The position numbers and the translations under genes are program-made. From Streptomyces sp. DH5 (lineage in GTDB: Bacteria; Actinomycetota; Actinomycetes; Streptomycetales; Streptomycetaceae): a stretch of DNA of 64,000 nt. The notes under the pieces were generated by a model, which searched no databases, was not told where the DNA came from, and worked only from the letters and a program-made list of their open reading frames with translations. This document shows, in pieces, positions 25,468-32,564 of the stretch (its first letter is position 1; every line of letters starts with the position of its first letter). The stretch lies in contig NZ_JAHWGP010000036.1 in the NCBI RefSeq assembly GCF_020873915.1, positions 21,977-85,976 on the forward strand, written 5' to 3'.

Positions 25468-25968
25468 ATGCCGAACCAGCAGGCCCACCGTGAACCCAGC
25501 GCGCAGCCGGACCGGACGGACTGGCAGCTCGCCCAGGAGTACCTGCATCGCGCCCGGTACGCCGACAGCGCCCGCCTCGCTGAACTGTTCACCGACGAGG
25601 AAGCCACCCGGGCCACCGCGTACCTGGCCGCCCAGCGCCCCGACGCGGACCGGCTGACCGCCATCGAGGCCCGGCTGAAGGCCGTTCCCGGCGGTTGGCG
25701 GCAGAGGGGCGGTGACACCGGCGTCATCGAGGACGGCGACGGCCGGCCTGTCGCCGTCCTCGGCACCAGCGGCGACGAACACCTCCCGCTGGGGGAGTTC
25801 GTCGCCGCTGCCCCTGGCGACACCGAGTGGCTCACGCAGCAGCTGCGGCGGGCGTGGGCGCAGCTGGACAGGCTGCGGGACCGGATCGACGACGCCGGAA
25901 GCCTCATGCACACCCACCACGTCGCCACGGCCATCGACTACGTCCCCGGCTCGCGGGAGACGGAATGA
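25468..25968 (+). CDS. Hypothetical protein, 166 aa
   Basis: Start set at ATG 25468 rather than 25459, because the parallel leader before 26,591 places GTC-ATG-CCG at the same spot. Helical, acidic; TDWQLAQEYLHRARYADSAR opens the N-terminal domain, and an IEDGDGRPVAVLG beta hairpin follows. Resembles streptomycete proteins of unknown function from plasmids. Stop overlaps the next ATG. Confidence 0.6.
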   Translation: MPNQQAHREPSAQPDRTDWQLAQEYLHRARYADSARLAELFTDEEATRATAYLAAQRPDADRLTAIEARLKAVPGGWRQRGGDTGVIEDGDGRPVAVLGTSGDEHLPLGEFVAAAPGDTEWLTQQLRRAWAQLDRLRDRIDDAGSLMHTHHVATAIDYVPGSRETE

Positions 25969-26159
25969 GAGCCCAGCCGCCGCACCCGCATCCGCTCACC
26001 CCGGCCGACCTCCCGGCCGGAGACGACTGGTGGCACGGCTGCCGGGAGTGCCACCTCCTGATCCAGGGCGGGGCCGCCGGCCTCGCCGCGCACCGCCGCA
26101 CGGTCCACACCCACGCGGGAGACCCCCGGCGCCCCATCACGATCCAGCTCGACTACTGA
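25965..26159 (+). CDS. C2H2-finger-like small protein, 64 aa
   Basis: ATGA overlap with the preceding gene. Contains CRECH ... AAHRRTVH: a CxxC pair, 13 residues later a His and then H-x4-H spacing, close to a classical C2H2 zinc finger. N-terminus Pro/His-rich. May bind DNA or a partner protein. Confidence 0.55.
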   Translation: MRAQPPHPHPLTPADLPAGDDWWHGCRECHLLIQGGAAGLAAHRRTVHTHAGDPRRPITIQLDY

Positions 26160-26173
26160 CAAGGAGGCCCCTC

Positions 26174-26479
26174 ATGGCCACCCAGACCCGGACGGACACC
26201 TTCGCCGCGCTCCGCGACTGCTTCGCCGCCGACCTCGCCGCCCTCATCGGCGACCAGGCACCGCGCGGCACCACGCCGAACGCGTTCATCGACCTGGTCG
26301 AAGAGGTCCGCGACGTCCTCGCCGCGTCCAGCATCGGCACCTGGCGGGAGGCCAGCGAGGAACTGGACCGCGCCGCCAGTCACCTCACCGACGCACTGAC
26401 CAGCACGGACGGCGACCAGGCGTCGCTGCTGGCCTGGGCACGCACCCACCTGCGCGACGCCGTCACGACGGCCAGCTGA
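26174..26479 (+). CDS. Hypothetical helical protein, 101 aa
   Basis: ATG after AAGGAGG. Acidic, all-helical (FIDLVEEVRDVLAASS, LDRAASHLTDALTS). No motif recognised. Same orientation and 14-bp gap after the zinc-finger-like gene, so probably the same transcript. Confidence 0.55.
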   Translation: MATQTRTDTFAALRDCFAADLAALIGDQAPRGTTPNAFIDLVEEVRDVLAASSIGTWREASEELDRAASHLTDALTSTDGDQASLLAWARTHLRDAVTTAS

Positions 26480-26504
26480 ACCCCGCCCTTGAGTTGAGCG
26501 CACT

Positions 26505-26562
26505 CTGTGCCGCCCCGGACCCCGCACCCGCCGGGGCCGGGGCGGTCGCAGTGGCCCCTCAA
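26505..26562 (+). promoter_or_regulatory. Conserved leader module, copy 2
   Basis: Same outer stem (TGCCGCCCCGG/CCGGGGCGG) and 3' flank (TCGCAGTGGCCCCTCAA) as at 25,368-25,425, with an unrelated inner stem. Located 29 bp upstream of the start of the next gene. Confidence 0.5.
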
Positions 26563-26590
26563 CCACGAGAGCGAGAGGAGATGGGTCGTC

Positions 26591-26896
26591 ATGCCGCACC
26601 GCGAGGTCTATGAGGTCGACGTCCCGATACACCACACCAGCAACCCGGCCCTCCGGGGCTTGCACGTCTTCGCCGGCGAGGCGGACTCCCGCAGTACAGC
26701 CCTGCGACGCGCCCACGAGGTGTACGACGCCGCGCTCGCCGCGCAGCAGGCCGGACTCGAGATCCCCGGCCAGCAGCCGGACAGCTGGACCGCGCACGGG
26801 CTGCGGCCCGGCTGGGAGCTCGACTGGCTCGCCGCGAAGGCCGGCCCCTGGAAGAGCCCCTACAGCTGGACCACCCGCAGCGACTTCGAGCTGTAG
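26591..26896 (+). CDS. Hypothetical protein, 101 aa
   Basis: ATG 26591 with AGAGGAG upstream. Contains a compact VYEVDVPIHHTSNPALRGL strand-turn region and Trp-rich C-terminus (LDWLAAKAGPWKSPYSWTTR). No cysteines. Expressed behind the duplicated leader module; family not recognised. Confidence 0.55.
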   Translation: MPHREVYEVDVPIHHTSNPALRGLHVFAGEADSRSTALRRAHEVYDAALAAQQAGLEIPGQQPDSWTAHGLRPGWELDWLAAKAGPWKSPYSWTTRSDFEL

Positions 26897-26902
26897 CTAC
26901 GC

Positions 26903-26947
26903 CCCGGGACGGACGACACGGCGTCCAAACCAACCGTCCGTCCCGGG
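26903..26947 (+). terminator. Hairpin upstream of the GGDEF gene
   Basis: Perfect 13-bp arms CCCGGGACGGACG/CGTCCGTCCCGGG with a 19-base loop, between the preceding stop and the GGDEF gene. Secondary structure does not resemble a c-di-GMP riboswitch. Confidence 0.65.
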
Positions 26948-26987
26948 CCCACCCAACCCGTACGAGACGAGAGGGAGAACTCCCAGT

Positions 26988-27665
26988 ATGGACTCCGTCC
27001 TGCGCGTTCAGGGCCGGATCGGCCCGCGCACCCTCCTGATCACCACCGCCGCGCTGCCACTGACCGGCTGGACCGTGCACGCCGTCGCCCTGCACCGCCG
27101 ACTCGCGGCGACCCGCAAGGATCCGCTGACCGGCCTGCTGCGCCGCGACGCCTACACCGCCCGCGCCCGCCAGCTCCTGGCCCGCCACGGCGACAACACG
27201 GCCGTGGTCCTCATCGACCAGGACCACTTCAAGGCCGTGAACGACACCATGGGTCACGCCGCCGGCGACGCCGTCCTGGCCGCGACCGCCGCCCAGCTCA
27301 CCGCGTGGGCGGGCCCGCGCGCGGCCGTGGGCAGGCTCGGAGGCGATGAGTTCGCCGTCGTCCTGGAGCTGCCCGCCGCCCGCCTGGAGCAGCGCCTCGC
27401 GCAGCTGGTCCGCATGCTGCACACGCCGGTCGTCCTCGAGGACGGGCGCACCGTCGCCGTCGCCGCCTCGGTCGGCGCCGCGACCCCGGCCGCGGTCGGC
27501 TCCCGCGACCTGAGCCTGTTGCAGCGGACCGCCGACGCCGCCCTGTACGACGGCAAGCACTCCGGCCGCGCGATCGTCGCCGACGCCGCGCACGTCGCGG
27601 TGCCGTCCGTCAACGGACGCCGGGCCGGCCGTCCGGGCACGGCCGTGTGGGGGCGAGCCGCATGA
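26988..27665 (+). CDS. GGDEF-domain diguanylate cyclase
   Basis: 225 aa, ATG after GAGGGAG. One N-terminal hydrophobic helix (TLLITTAALPLTGWTVHAV), then a full GGDEF domain: DPLTGLLRRDAY, LIDQDHFKAVND, and the intact signature GRLGGDEFAVVL around residue 118. No inhibitory RxxD was identified. Intact GGDEF suggests real c-di-GMP synthesis, a signal that controls Streptomyces development through BldD. Plasmid carriage may tie plasmid state to host sporulation. Stop overlaps the next start. Confidence 0.88.
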   Translation: MDSVLRVQGRIGPRTLLITTAALPLTGWTVHAVALHRRLAATRKDPLTGLLRRDAYTARARQLLARHGDNTAVVLIDQDHFKAVNDTMGHAAGDAVLAATAAQLTAWAGPRAAVGRLGGDEFAVVLELPAARLEQRLAQLVRMLHTPVVLEDGRTVAVAASVGAATPAAVGSRDLSLLQRTADAALYDGKHSGRAIVADAAHVAVPSVNGRRAGRPGTAVWGRAA

Positions 27666-28102
27666 GCCTTGCGACCCTGCCCGAGGGCGACTGGATCCGC
27701 GGCATCAGCATCAGGCAGCCGTACGCGGCCTGCATCCTCGCCGGTGCCAAGACCATCGAGAACCGTCCCGGCCGGTGGCGGACCGGCTGGGTGCTGCTGC
27801 ACACCAGCAAAACCATCGACCAGCCCGCCCTGCGCACCCCGCTGATCGGCCGCACCATCCGCGGCCGCCAGCTGGTCACGGGAGCGGTCGTCGGTGTCGC
27901 CCGGATCACCGACTGCCACCAGGACCCCGAGGGAGCGCCGCTCTGCTCGCAGTGGGCTCACCCTGGCGCCTGGCACCTGGTGCTCGACGACGTCCAGGAG
28001 CTGCCGCTGCCGGTCCCCGCACGCGGGCAGGTCGTGTCCTGGAAGCCGTCGCCGGACCTGCTGGAGCGCGTGTTCCAGCAGCTGCCCAACTTCCGGCCGT
28101 GA
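27662..28102 (+). CDS. ASCH-domain protein
   Basis: 146 aa, ATGA-coupled to the GGDEF gene. The SIRQPYAACILAGAKTIENR start is the signature of ASCH/PUA-like domains, with GEAT-like central strands (TGAVVGVARITDC) and C-terminal WHLVLDDV. ASCH proteins bind RNA or modified nucleosides; some hydrolyse N4-acetylcytidine. Exact role unknown. Confidence 0.8.
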   Translation: MSLATLPEGDWIRGISIRQPYAACILAGAKTIENRPGRWRTGWVLLHTSKTIDQPALRTPLIGRTIRGRQLVTGAVVGVARITDCHQDPEGAPLCSQWAHPGAWHLVLDDVQELPLPVPARGQVVSWKPSPDLLERVFQQLPNFRP

Positions 28103-28395
28103 CCCGCAGGGGACGCAAGGAGAAGCCGCCGTTCGAGCCGGGCCTGATCCCGGCTCCCGGCCACCTTCTCGTCTGGCGCGACAGCCGGCACTTCGACCGC
28201 TGGCAGGACCTCCCCTGCACGCTGTGCGGCCAGCCCACGCCCATGCGCTCCCACTCCGAGGAGCCCGTGCACAAGGCATGCGCGGAGGACTGGATCACCG
28301 CCAACCCCGTGGAGGCCCGCCTCGGGCGGTTCGCCTCCGACCTCGCGCCGAAGCCCAAGTCCAAGTCCAAGAAGGGCCAAGGCGACCACGCCTGA
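28099..28395 (+). CDS. Small zinc-binding protein, 98 aa
   Basis: GTG overlapping the ASCH stop (GTGA). CTLCGQPTPMRSHSEEPVHK followed by CAEDW gives a CxxC...H...H...C cluster. The tail is Lys/Ser-rich. Likely metal-binding; function unknown. Confidence 0.55.
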   Translation: MTRRGRKEKPPFEPGLIPAPGHLLVWRDSRHFDRWQDLPCTLCGQPTPMRSHSEEPVHKACAEDWITANPVEARLGRFASDLAPKPKSKSKKGQGDHA

Positions 28396-28415
28396 CCTCC
28401 ACCTGGAGGACCTCC

Positions 28416-28622
28416 ATGAGCAGCACCGAACGCGACGTCGACCACGCCCTCGCCTACCCCGAGCCGCCCGCCTCCCCGCTCTGGCACCGCCACGGCGGCG
28501 CGACGGCCCGCCCGCTCACCGACGCCCAGAAGCGGCGCAACCGCGAGCTGCTGGACATCGCCCAGCGCACCACCCGACCCCGCTCCCCTCGCCCCACCGA
28601 GACCCTGGCGGAGGCCCACTGA
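28416..28622 (+). CDS. Small hydrophilic protein, 68 aa
   Basis: ATG after GGAGGAC. Charged and helical with no motif (RPLTDAQKRRNRELLDIAQR). Stop overlaps the next ATG (TGATG), so coupled to the following gene. Confidence 0.5.
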   Translation: MSSTERDVDHALAYPEPPASPLWHRHGGATARPLTDAQKRRNRELLDIAQRTTRPRSPRPTETLAEAH

Positions 28623-29104
28623 TGACCACCAAGCACTGCACCGTCGACGGCTGGGTCGACGTGCCGCCCGCCCCCGGCCCGCGCGGCACCGCCACCTTCG
28701 GCCTGGTCGTCCGACCCGACGACCCGGACACCGTCGCCAAGGACGCCCCCGACACGATCGTGTCCTGCACCAGCGAGGACGCGCGGATCAGCCACGAGCT
28801 GCTGACCGGCATACAGCCCAGCGACCTGGTCCGCGTCACCGGCACCCTGGTCCCACCTCCGGCGCCCGGCGAGCCCGCCCGGCTCACCGTCGACGCCCTG
28901 GAGGTCCTGGACACCGCGCTGGTCCCGATCCTGCGGGACATGGTGATGGACCGGTACGGCGACTACTGCGTCGTCTTCAACGCCGACACCGACGCCGTGC
29001 CCGTCTTCACTGCGCACGGCCAGTGGGTCGGCCTGGCGGACAACCCCGACGCCATCGCCACCCTCATCGACATCCACGAGCGCGTGAACGGCGGCGACGC
29101 CTGA
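28622..29104 (+). CDS. Hypothetical, possible OB-fold protein, 160 aa
   Basis: ATG overlapping the preceding stop. The alternating-strand first 100 residues (TVDGWVDVPPAPGPRGTATF, then LVRVTGTLVPP and LTVDALEVL) look like a five-strand OB fold of single-strand DNA-binding type, followed by a helical tail. SSB-like proteins are common on conjugative elements; this match is by pattern only. Stop overlaps the next ATG. Confidence 0.5.
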   Translation: MTTKHCTVDGWVDVPPAPGPRGTATFGLVVRPDDPDTVAKDAPDTIVSCTSEDARISHELLTGIQPSDLVRVTGTLVPPPAPGEPARLTVDALEVLDTALVPILRDMVMDRYGDYCVVFNADTDAVPVFTAHGQWVGLADNPDAIATLIDIHERVNGGDA

Positions 29105-29295
29105 TGACTACCTCCGACACCAGCACGCCGTCCCGGACCGTCCTCGAGCGATTCCCTGCCGGAAGCCCCCGTGGCTCCTGGCCGGCCGAAGAGTACGCCG
29201 CCGCCCAGCGCGCCCAGGGCAGGCCGGACGCCCGGGTCGTGATGGACCTGTCCAGCGACCAGTTCCTCGTGATCACCGACACCACCACTCAGTAG
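29104..29295 (+). CDS. Hypothetical protein, 63 aa
   Basis: ATG overlapping the upstream stop (TGATG). Short N-terminal Ser/Thr-rich part, then EEYAAAQRAQGRPDARVVMD and a beta hairpin (QFLVITDT). Last gene of a coupled run that starts at 28,416. Confidence 0.5.
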   Translation: MTTSDTSTPSRTVLERFPAGSPRGSWPAEEYAAAQRAQGRPDARVVMDLSSDQFLVITDTTTQ

Positions 29296-29304
29296 CAACA
29301 CCCC

Positions 29305-29344
29305 GAGCGCCGCGCCCCGCCCTTCACGGCCGGGCGCGGCGCTC
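29305..29344 (+). terminator. Terminator
   Basis: Perfect 13-bp arms GAGCGCCGCGCCC/GGGCGCGGCGCTC with a 14-base loop, 10 bp after the stop. Confidence 0.75.
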
Positions 29345-29383
29345 CGCACGTCCCCGCCCTTCACCCCTGAGCAGGAGGCACCC

Positions 29384-29803
29384 TTGCACCCGATCCGCCT
29401 GATCTCCTTCGGCTACCTGCACCTGCCCACCGGCCCCGACGGAACCCCCGTCCCGCCCGCCGCGGACCGGATCGAGGACGTCCGCGACCGGCTCCGCGAC
29501 CCGGCCGCCGCCCGCGACATCCTCGACCTCGACGGCCTCAACCCCCGCGTCCAGGACGTCGTCCTCAACACCCCCGGCGCCCGCGAGCTGCTCGCCAATC
29601 TCGCCGACTACGCCGACCTCCCCGCTGGCCCCCGCCGCATCGCCATCGGGTGCGCGGGAGGCCGGCACCGTGCCAGCGGTCTCACCGAACTCCTGGCCCG
29701 AGCACTCCGGGACCGCGGCCGCCAGGTCGATGTCGAACACCTCCACGTCCACTTGCCGCGCGTCCTCAAGACGGCCGACACCAGCAATGGAGCGAGCGCA
29801 TGA
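29384..29803 (+). CDS. RapZ C-terminal-domain-like protein
   Basis: 139 aa, TTG start after GGAGG. The GCAGGRHRASGLTELLARAL stretch (about residues 89-108) and the following HLHVHLPRVL match the C-terminal domain of RapZ (G-C-T-G-G-x-H-R-S pattern), which binds small RNAs or sugar-phosphate ligands. The ATP-binding N-terminal half of RapZ is missing. Standalone versions occur on actinomycete plasmids. Confidence 0.75.
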   Translation: MHPIRLISFGYLHLPTGPDGTPVPPAADRIEDVRDRLRDPAAARDILDLDGLNPRVQDVVLNTPGARELLANLADYADLPAGPRRIAIGCAGGRHRASGLTELLARALRDRGRQVDVEHLHVHLPRVLKTADTSNGASA

Positions 29804-30207
29804 CCACCACCGGCCTGTACGACCTCGTGACCAGCGAGGGCGACGACGGCGCCATGCACCCCGCCGAACAGCTCTGGACGCCCGGCGAGGACGCAGCGGA
29901 GAACGGCTTCATCGTCCATCGCGGCCTGTACGTCACCGGCATCGACGACCCGACCGAGGACCACCTCTTCCCGATCGGCTTTGTCGCCCTCGGACACCAG
30001 CGGTGGGCCGACATCATCGAGGCCGCCGCCGCGTACATGGCCCGCATCCACGGGTGGCGGAACCTGCACCTCTACCCCGGCGACGACCCGGCGGAGCTCA
30101 TCCCCCGCATCCCACGCGCCGTCCTCACGCACGGCGTCTTCTTACGGCACCCGCACCCCGACCACGGCTGCGCCTGCGAGTGGGATGACACCTGGCGAAT
30201 GATCTAG
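29800..30207 (+). CDS. Hypothetical protein, 135 aa
   Basis: ATGA overlap with the RapZ-C-like gene. Mixed alpha/beta protein with a C-terminal HPHPDHGCACEWDD cluster that might bind metal. Last plus-strand gene of the block, facing parB across a bidirectional terminator. Confidence 0.55.
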   Translation: MTTTGLYDLVTSEGDDGAMHPAEQLWTPGEDAAENGFIVHRGLYVTGIDDPTEDHLFPIGFVALGHQRWADIIEAAAAYMARIHGWRNLHLYPGDDPAELIPRIPRAVLTHGVFLRHPHPDHGCACEWDDTWRMI

Positions 30208-30345
30208 GCACCCAGCACCGAGCCCGGCGCCGTCCCGATCACCGCCATGCGGCACCCGGCCGCCCCGACGACCGCCGCCGGCATCCCCAACCCCGACGAA
30301 GGTACGCCTGCGACCTGGGCGGCCTGACGCCCTGGGAACACCCCG

Positions 30346-30388
30346 AAGGCTCGTACTCCCCTGCGAACAGCAGAGGAGTACGAGCCTT
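30346..30388. terminator. Bidirectional terminator between the transfer block and parB
   Basis: Perfect 14-bp arms AAGGCTCGTACTCC/GGAGTACGAGCCTT, 15-base loop, followed by CTTGCG on the plus strand. Located between convergent genes ending at 30,207 and 30,434. Confidence 0.8.
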
Positions 30389-30433
30389 CTTGCGTTTCGG
30401 GCTCTTGACGGAAAGCGCCCGGCCTGAGCGCAG

Positions 30434-31420
30434 CTACAGGCGGCTGGTCAGGATCTCCAGCATCACTTCGAGGTCATCACGGGTCATGTTCGACGCGCAC
30501 AGATCCGCTACGGCCTGCGGGTTCGACCAGTCCACCCCTCCGGGCGCGGGGGAGGAAGATCGAGGCTCGGGAACCTGTGACACAGGAGCTTCTGCGTTTA
30601 CCGCGGTAAACGCCAACGCAGGTCGATCAGTCGGCTCCGCTCCGCAGGGTTCAGTCTCCACTGCGTTTACCGCGGTAAACGCAGCCGGCGGGACACCCGT
30701 GGAGGCGACAGGTGTCGGCGGCGGTGCCGCAGATACCCGCCTCCGCTCTTCGGCCTGAGCCTTCTTCCGCTGCTCGGCGGCTTCCTGCTCAGCCCGCCAG
30801 GCCGCTACCTGCTCTTCAGCCGGCACCCGCGCGAGCCGTCGCGCATCACGCACGGCCAGATCCCCAGCGCGCAGGGCCTGCTGCATCTCCGGCGTCAGCT
30901 TGAGCAGAGCCCGCCGCTGTGAGATCCAGCCCGGCGTCCACCCGCGGGCCTCGGCCGCCTCTCGTGCGCTGGCGTACTCGGCGACGACAGCTTCGACAGC
31001 CAGCGCTTCCTCGATGACGTCGAAGTCCTGTCGACCGATGTTCTCCTCGACCGCTGCGCCCAGCAGCTCACCACGCGATGCGGCGACAGATTCGTCGTGG
31101 ACAATCAGGAGCTCGGGACGGCCGAACTTCTGTGCTGCGGCGAGCCGACGGCAACCGTTGACCACAACGTACTGGGCGTCACCGACCTGGTCCACGTCCT
31201 CGGGCCACAGTGCCAGGTATCCCTTCGCCGATACGACAAGACACGGCTGAAGCTGCCGTGTCACGATCGACTTCAGATCTTCAAGATCACCGAGAGACTG
31301 CCGCGGGTTGCGCGGGTTCGCGATCAGCAGGGCCAACGGGATTCCCGTCATAGCCTCGGCAGGCGCAGCGACCGCAACGGGTTTGTCGTCGATAGTGGCC
31401 AGGCTTACACGCTTTCCCAT
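30434..31420 (-). CDS. parB: ParB-family partition protein
   Basis: 328 aa, starting one base after the parA stop. ParB/Sulfiredoxin N-terminal domain at about 25-130 (ANPRNPRQSLGDLEDL, NGCRRLAAAQKFG, AVEENIGRQDF) and a central HTH region (EAAEARGWTPGWISQRRALL). The C-terminal third is low-complexity and contains two copies of the heptapeptide AFTAVNA. Both copies are encoded by perfect palindromes, so this segment appears constrained at DNA level. Functions with ParA to segregate the plasmid. Confidence 0.88.
   Translation of the reverse strand: MGKRVSLATIDDKPVAVAAPAEAMTGIPLALLIANPRNPRQSLGDLEDLKSIVTRQLQPCLVVSAKGYLALWPEDVDQVGDAQYVVVNGCRRLAAAQKFGRPELLIVHDESVAASRGELLGAAVEENIGRQDFDVIEEALAVEAVVAEYASAREAAEARGWTPGWISQRRALLKLTPEMQQALRAGDLAVRDARRLARVPAEEQVAAWRAEQEAAEQRKKAQAEERRRVSAAPPPTPVASTGVPPAAFTAVNAVETEPCGAEPTDRPALAFTAVNAEAPVSQVPEPRSSSPAPGGVDWSNPQAVADLCASNMTRDDLEVMLEILTSRL
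30594..30684. promoter_or_regulatory. Two parS-like palindromes inside parB
   Basis: GTTTACCGCGGTAAAC, 16 bp, perfectly palindromic, occurs at 30,596-30,611 and 30,665-30,680; each extends to a 20-bp palindrome (30,594-30,613 and 30,663-30,682), and the second to 24 bp (30,661-30,684). Centres are 69 bp apart. Size and symmetry resemble parS sites (TGTTTCACGTGAAACA) although the sequence differs. Best read as the plasmid centromere. Confidence 0.65.
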
Positions 31421-31421
31421 C

Positions 31422-32135
31422 TCAGACCGAGCCCTTCACGGCCGATGCCTTCCTGGCCTGCTTGGGCAACGGCCGGCCACCGATGCCCAACTCCACCGCG
31501 AGCCTAAAGAAGTCCTCCCGTGCCTCAAGGGCGATGCGCCCCTTCGGGTACTGGGTGCAGACCTGCCCCTCAGCAGCAGCCCGTGTGTGGATCTTGTAGT
31601 GACGCACCACGGTCAGCAGCCGAGGCCAGTCGTTGCTGTCGACGTACTCCTGTGTCTGCTCGAGGTCGACGGTTCCGTCCCGGGGGTCCCAATCCGTGAT
31701 CAAGACACGGTAGGGGATGCCCCGCGGCTCCAGAACTTGCTCGATGGTCCGCTTGGCCGGCTTGAACGCCATGGCCTCCGGCGGCACAGGGACCACAACC
31801 TCGTCCGTCGCGTCGAGCGTGGCCGAGAGAATCTTCTCATCCTCGATGTTGCCTGGCGTGTCGACGAAGACATACTGATACTGCTCGAGTTGCTTGAGCC
31901 GGGCCAGATCCTCAGGGCGATCGTCGCACTGGTGGAAGTCGAAGGGGAGCTGGTCCTCGTTCACCCGATCCGACCACCACACAGCCGACGCCTGAGGGTC
32001 GGTGGAGACGACCAAGACCTGACTCTGCCCATCACGGGAGCCGAGCGCCTGGCCGGCGATGGCAGCGAGGTTGACGGTGTTGGTGGTCTTCCCAACGCCG
32101 CCCTTCTGGTTCACGAACGCGATAACGCGTGCCAT
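31422..32135 (-). CDS. parA: ParA-family partition ATPase
   Basis: 237 aa from ATG 32135, which has AAGGAG nine bases upstream; the frame is open to 32,234. Deviant Walker A NQKGGVGKTT at residues 9-18 with the signature first Lys, Walker B-like YVFVDTPGNIEDE, and a typical VVVPVPPEAMAF segment. Forms dynamic DNA-bound filaments or gradients that move ParB-parS complexes. Directly upstream of parB. Promoter lies in 32,136-32,420. Confidence 0.92.
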   Translation of the reverse strand: MARVIAFVNQKGGVGKTTNTVNLAAIAGQALGSRDGQSQVLVVSTDPQASAVWWSDRVNEDQLPFDFHQCDDRPEDLARLKQLEQYQYVFVDTPGNIEDEKILSATLDATDEVVVPVPPEAMAFKPAKRTIEQVLEPRGIPYRVLITDWDPRDGTVDLEQTQEYVDSNDWPRLLTVVRHYKIHTRAAAEGQVCTQYPKGRIALEAREDFFRLAVELGIGGRPLPKQARKASAVKGSV

Positions 32136-32422
32136 GTTGAACTCCTTGCGGCTCGTGCATTTCCCGGACTCTCCGGTACTCCGAGCCAGCAGAACTATGG
32201 CAGATGCGCGTCCTGAAATCGTTCGCTCGACCATGGCTCGCTGTCAGAGGTACACCATCTCACTAAAAAGACGGATGTATCCCGCCGGTTCTGCGCAAAA
32301 GCGGAGCCAGGAAACTATGCGCCGCCCGCTCCAGGTGCTGCGCCTCCGACGGCGCGCAGTTCTGCCCGTGTCACCGTCAGCCCGGAGCTGACGCTCTGGG
32401 AGACGTGCGCTGGACCGCCGCC

Positions 32423-32516
32423 GGTGAAGGAGATTCGAACGCACGAACTCTGCACCCCTAGCGGTGTGTTGCCAGCGAGCACCGCAGTATCACTCCCGTT
32501 GAGCTGCAGGTTTCAC
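32423..32516 (-). other. tRNA-like relic
   Basis: On the minus strand the sequence starts GTGAAAC and ends TTCACC, allowing five acceptor-like pairs. It contains a D-arm-like GCAG-CTCAACGGGAG-...-CTGC and the T-loop consensus GTTCGAATC. Anticodon and T stems do not fold canonically, so it is not a working tRNA. It may be a decayed tRNA or attachment-site remnant. The rest of 32,136-32,564 shows no gene. Confidence 0.25.
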
Positions 32517-32564
32517 ACTCAGTGCCCGACAGGCGATGTCGGTAGCTGTGTGTAGTCTCGCGCG

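Noticed and set aside
24247-25920. Minus-strand frame of 557 aa
   Set aside because: Runs opposite to several plus-strand genes with overlapping starts and stops; composition is that of an antisense shadow.
26903-26987. c-di-GMP riboswitch before the GGDEF gene
   Set aside because: Only a simple hairpin is present; no GEMM-type conserved core.
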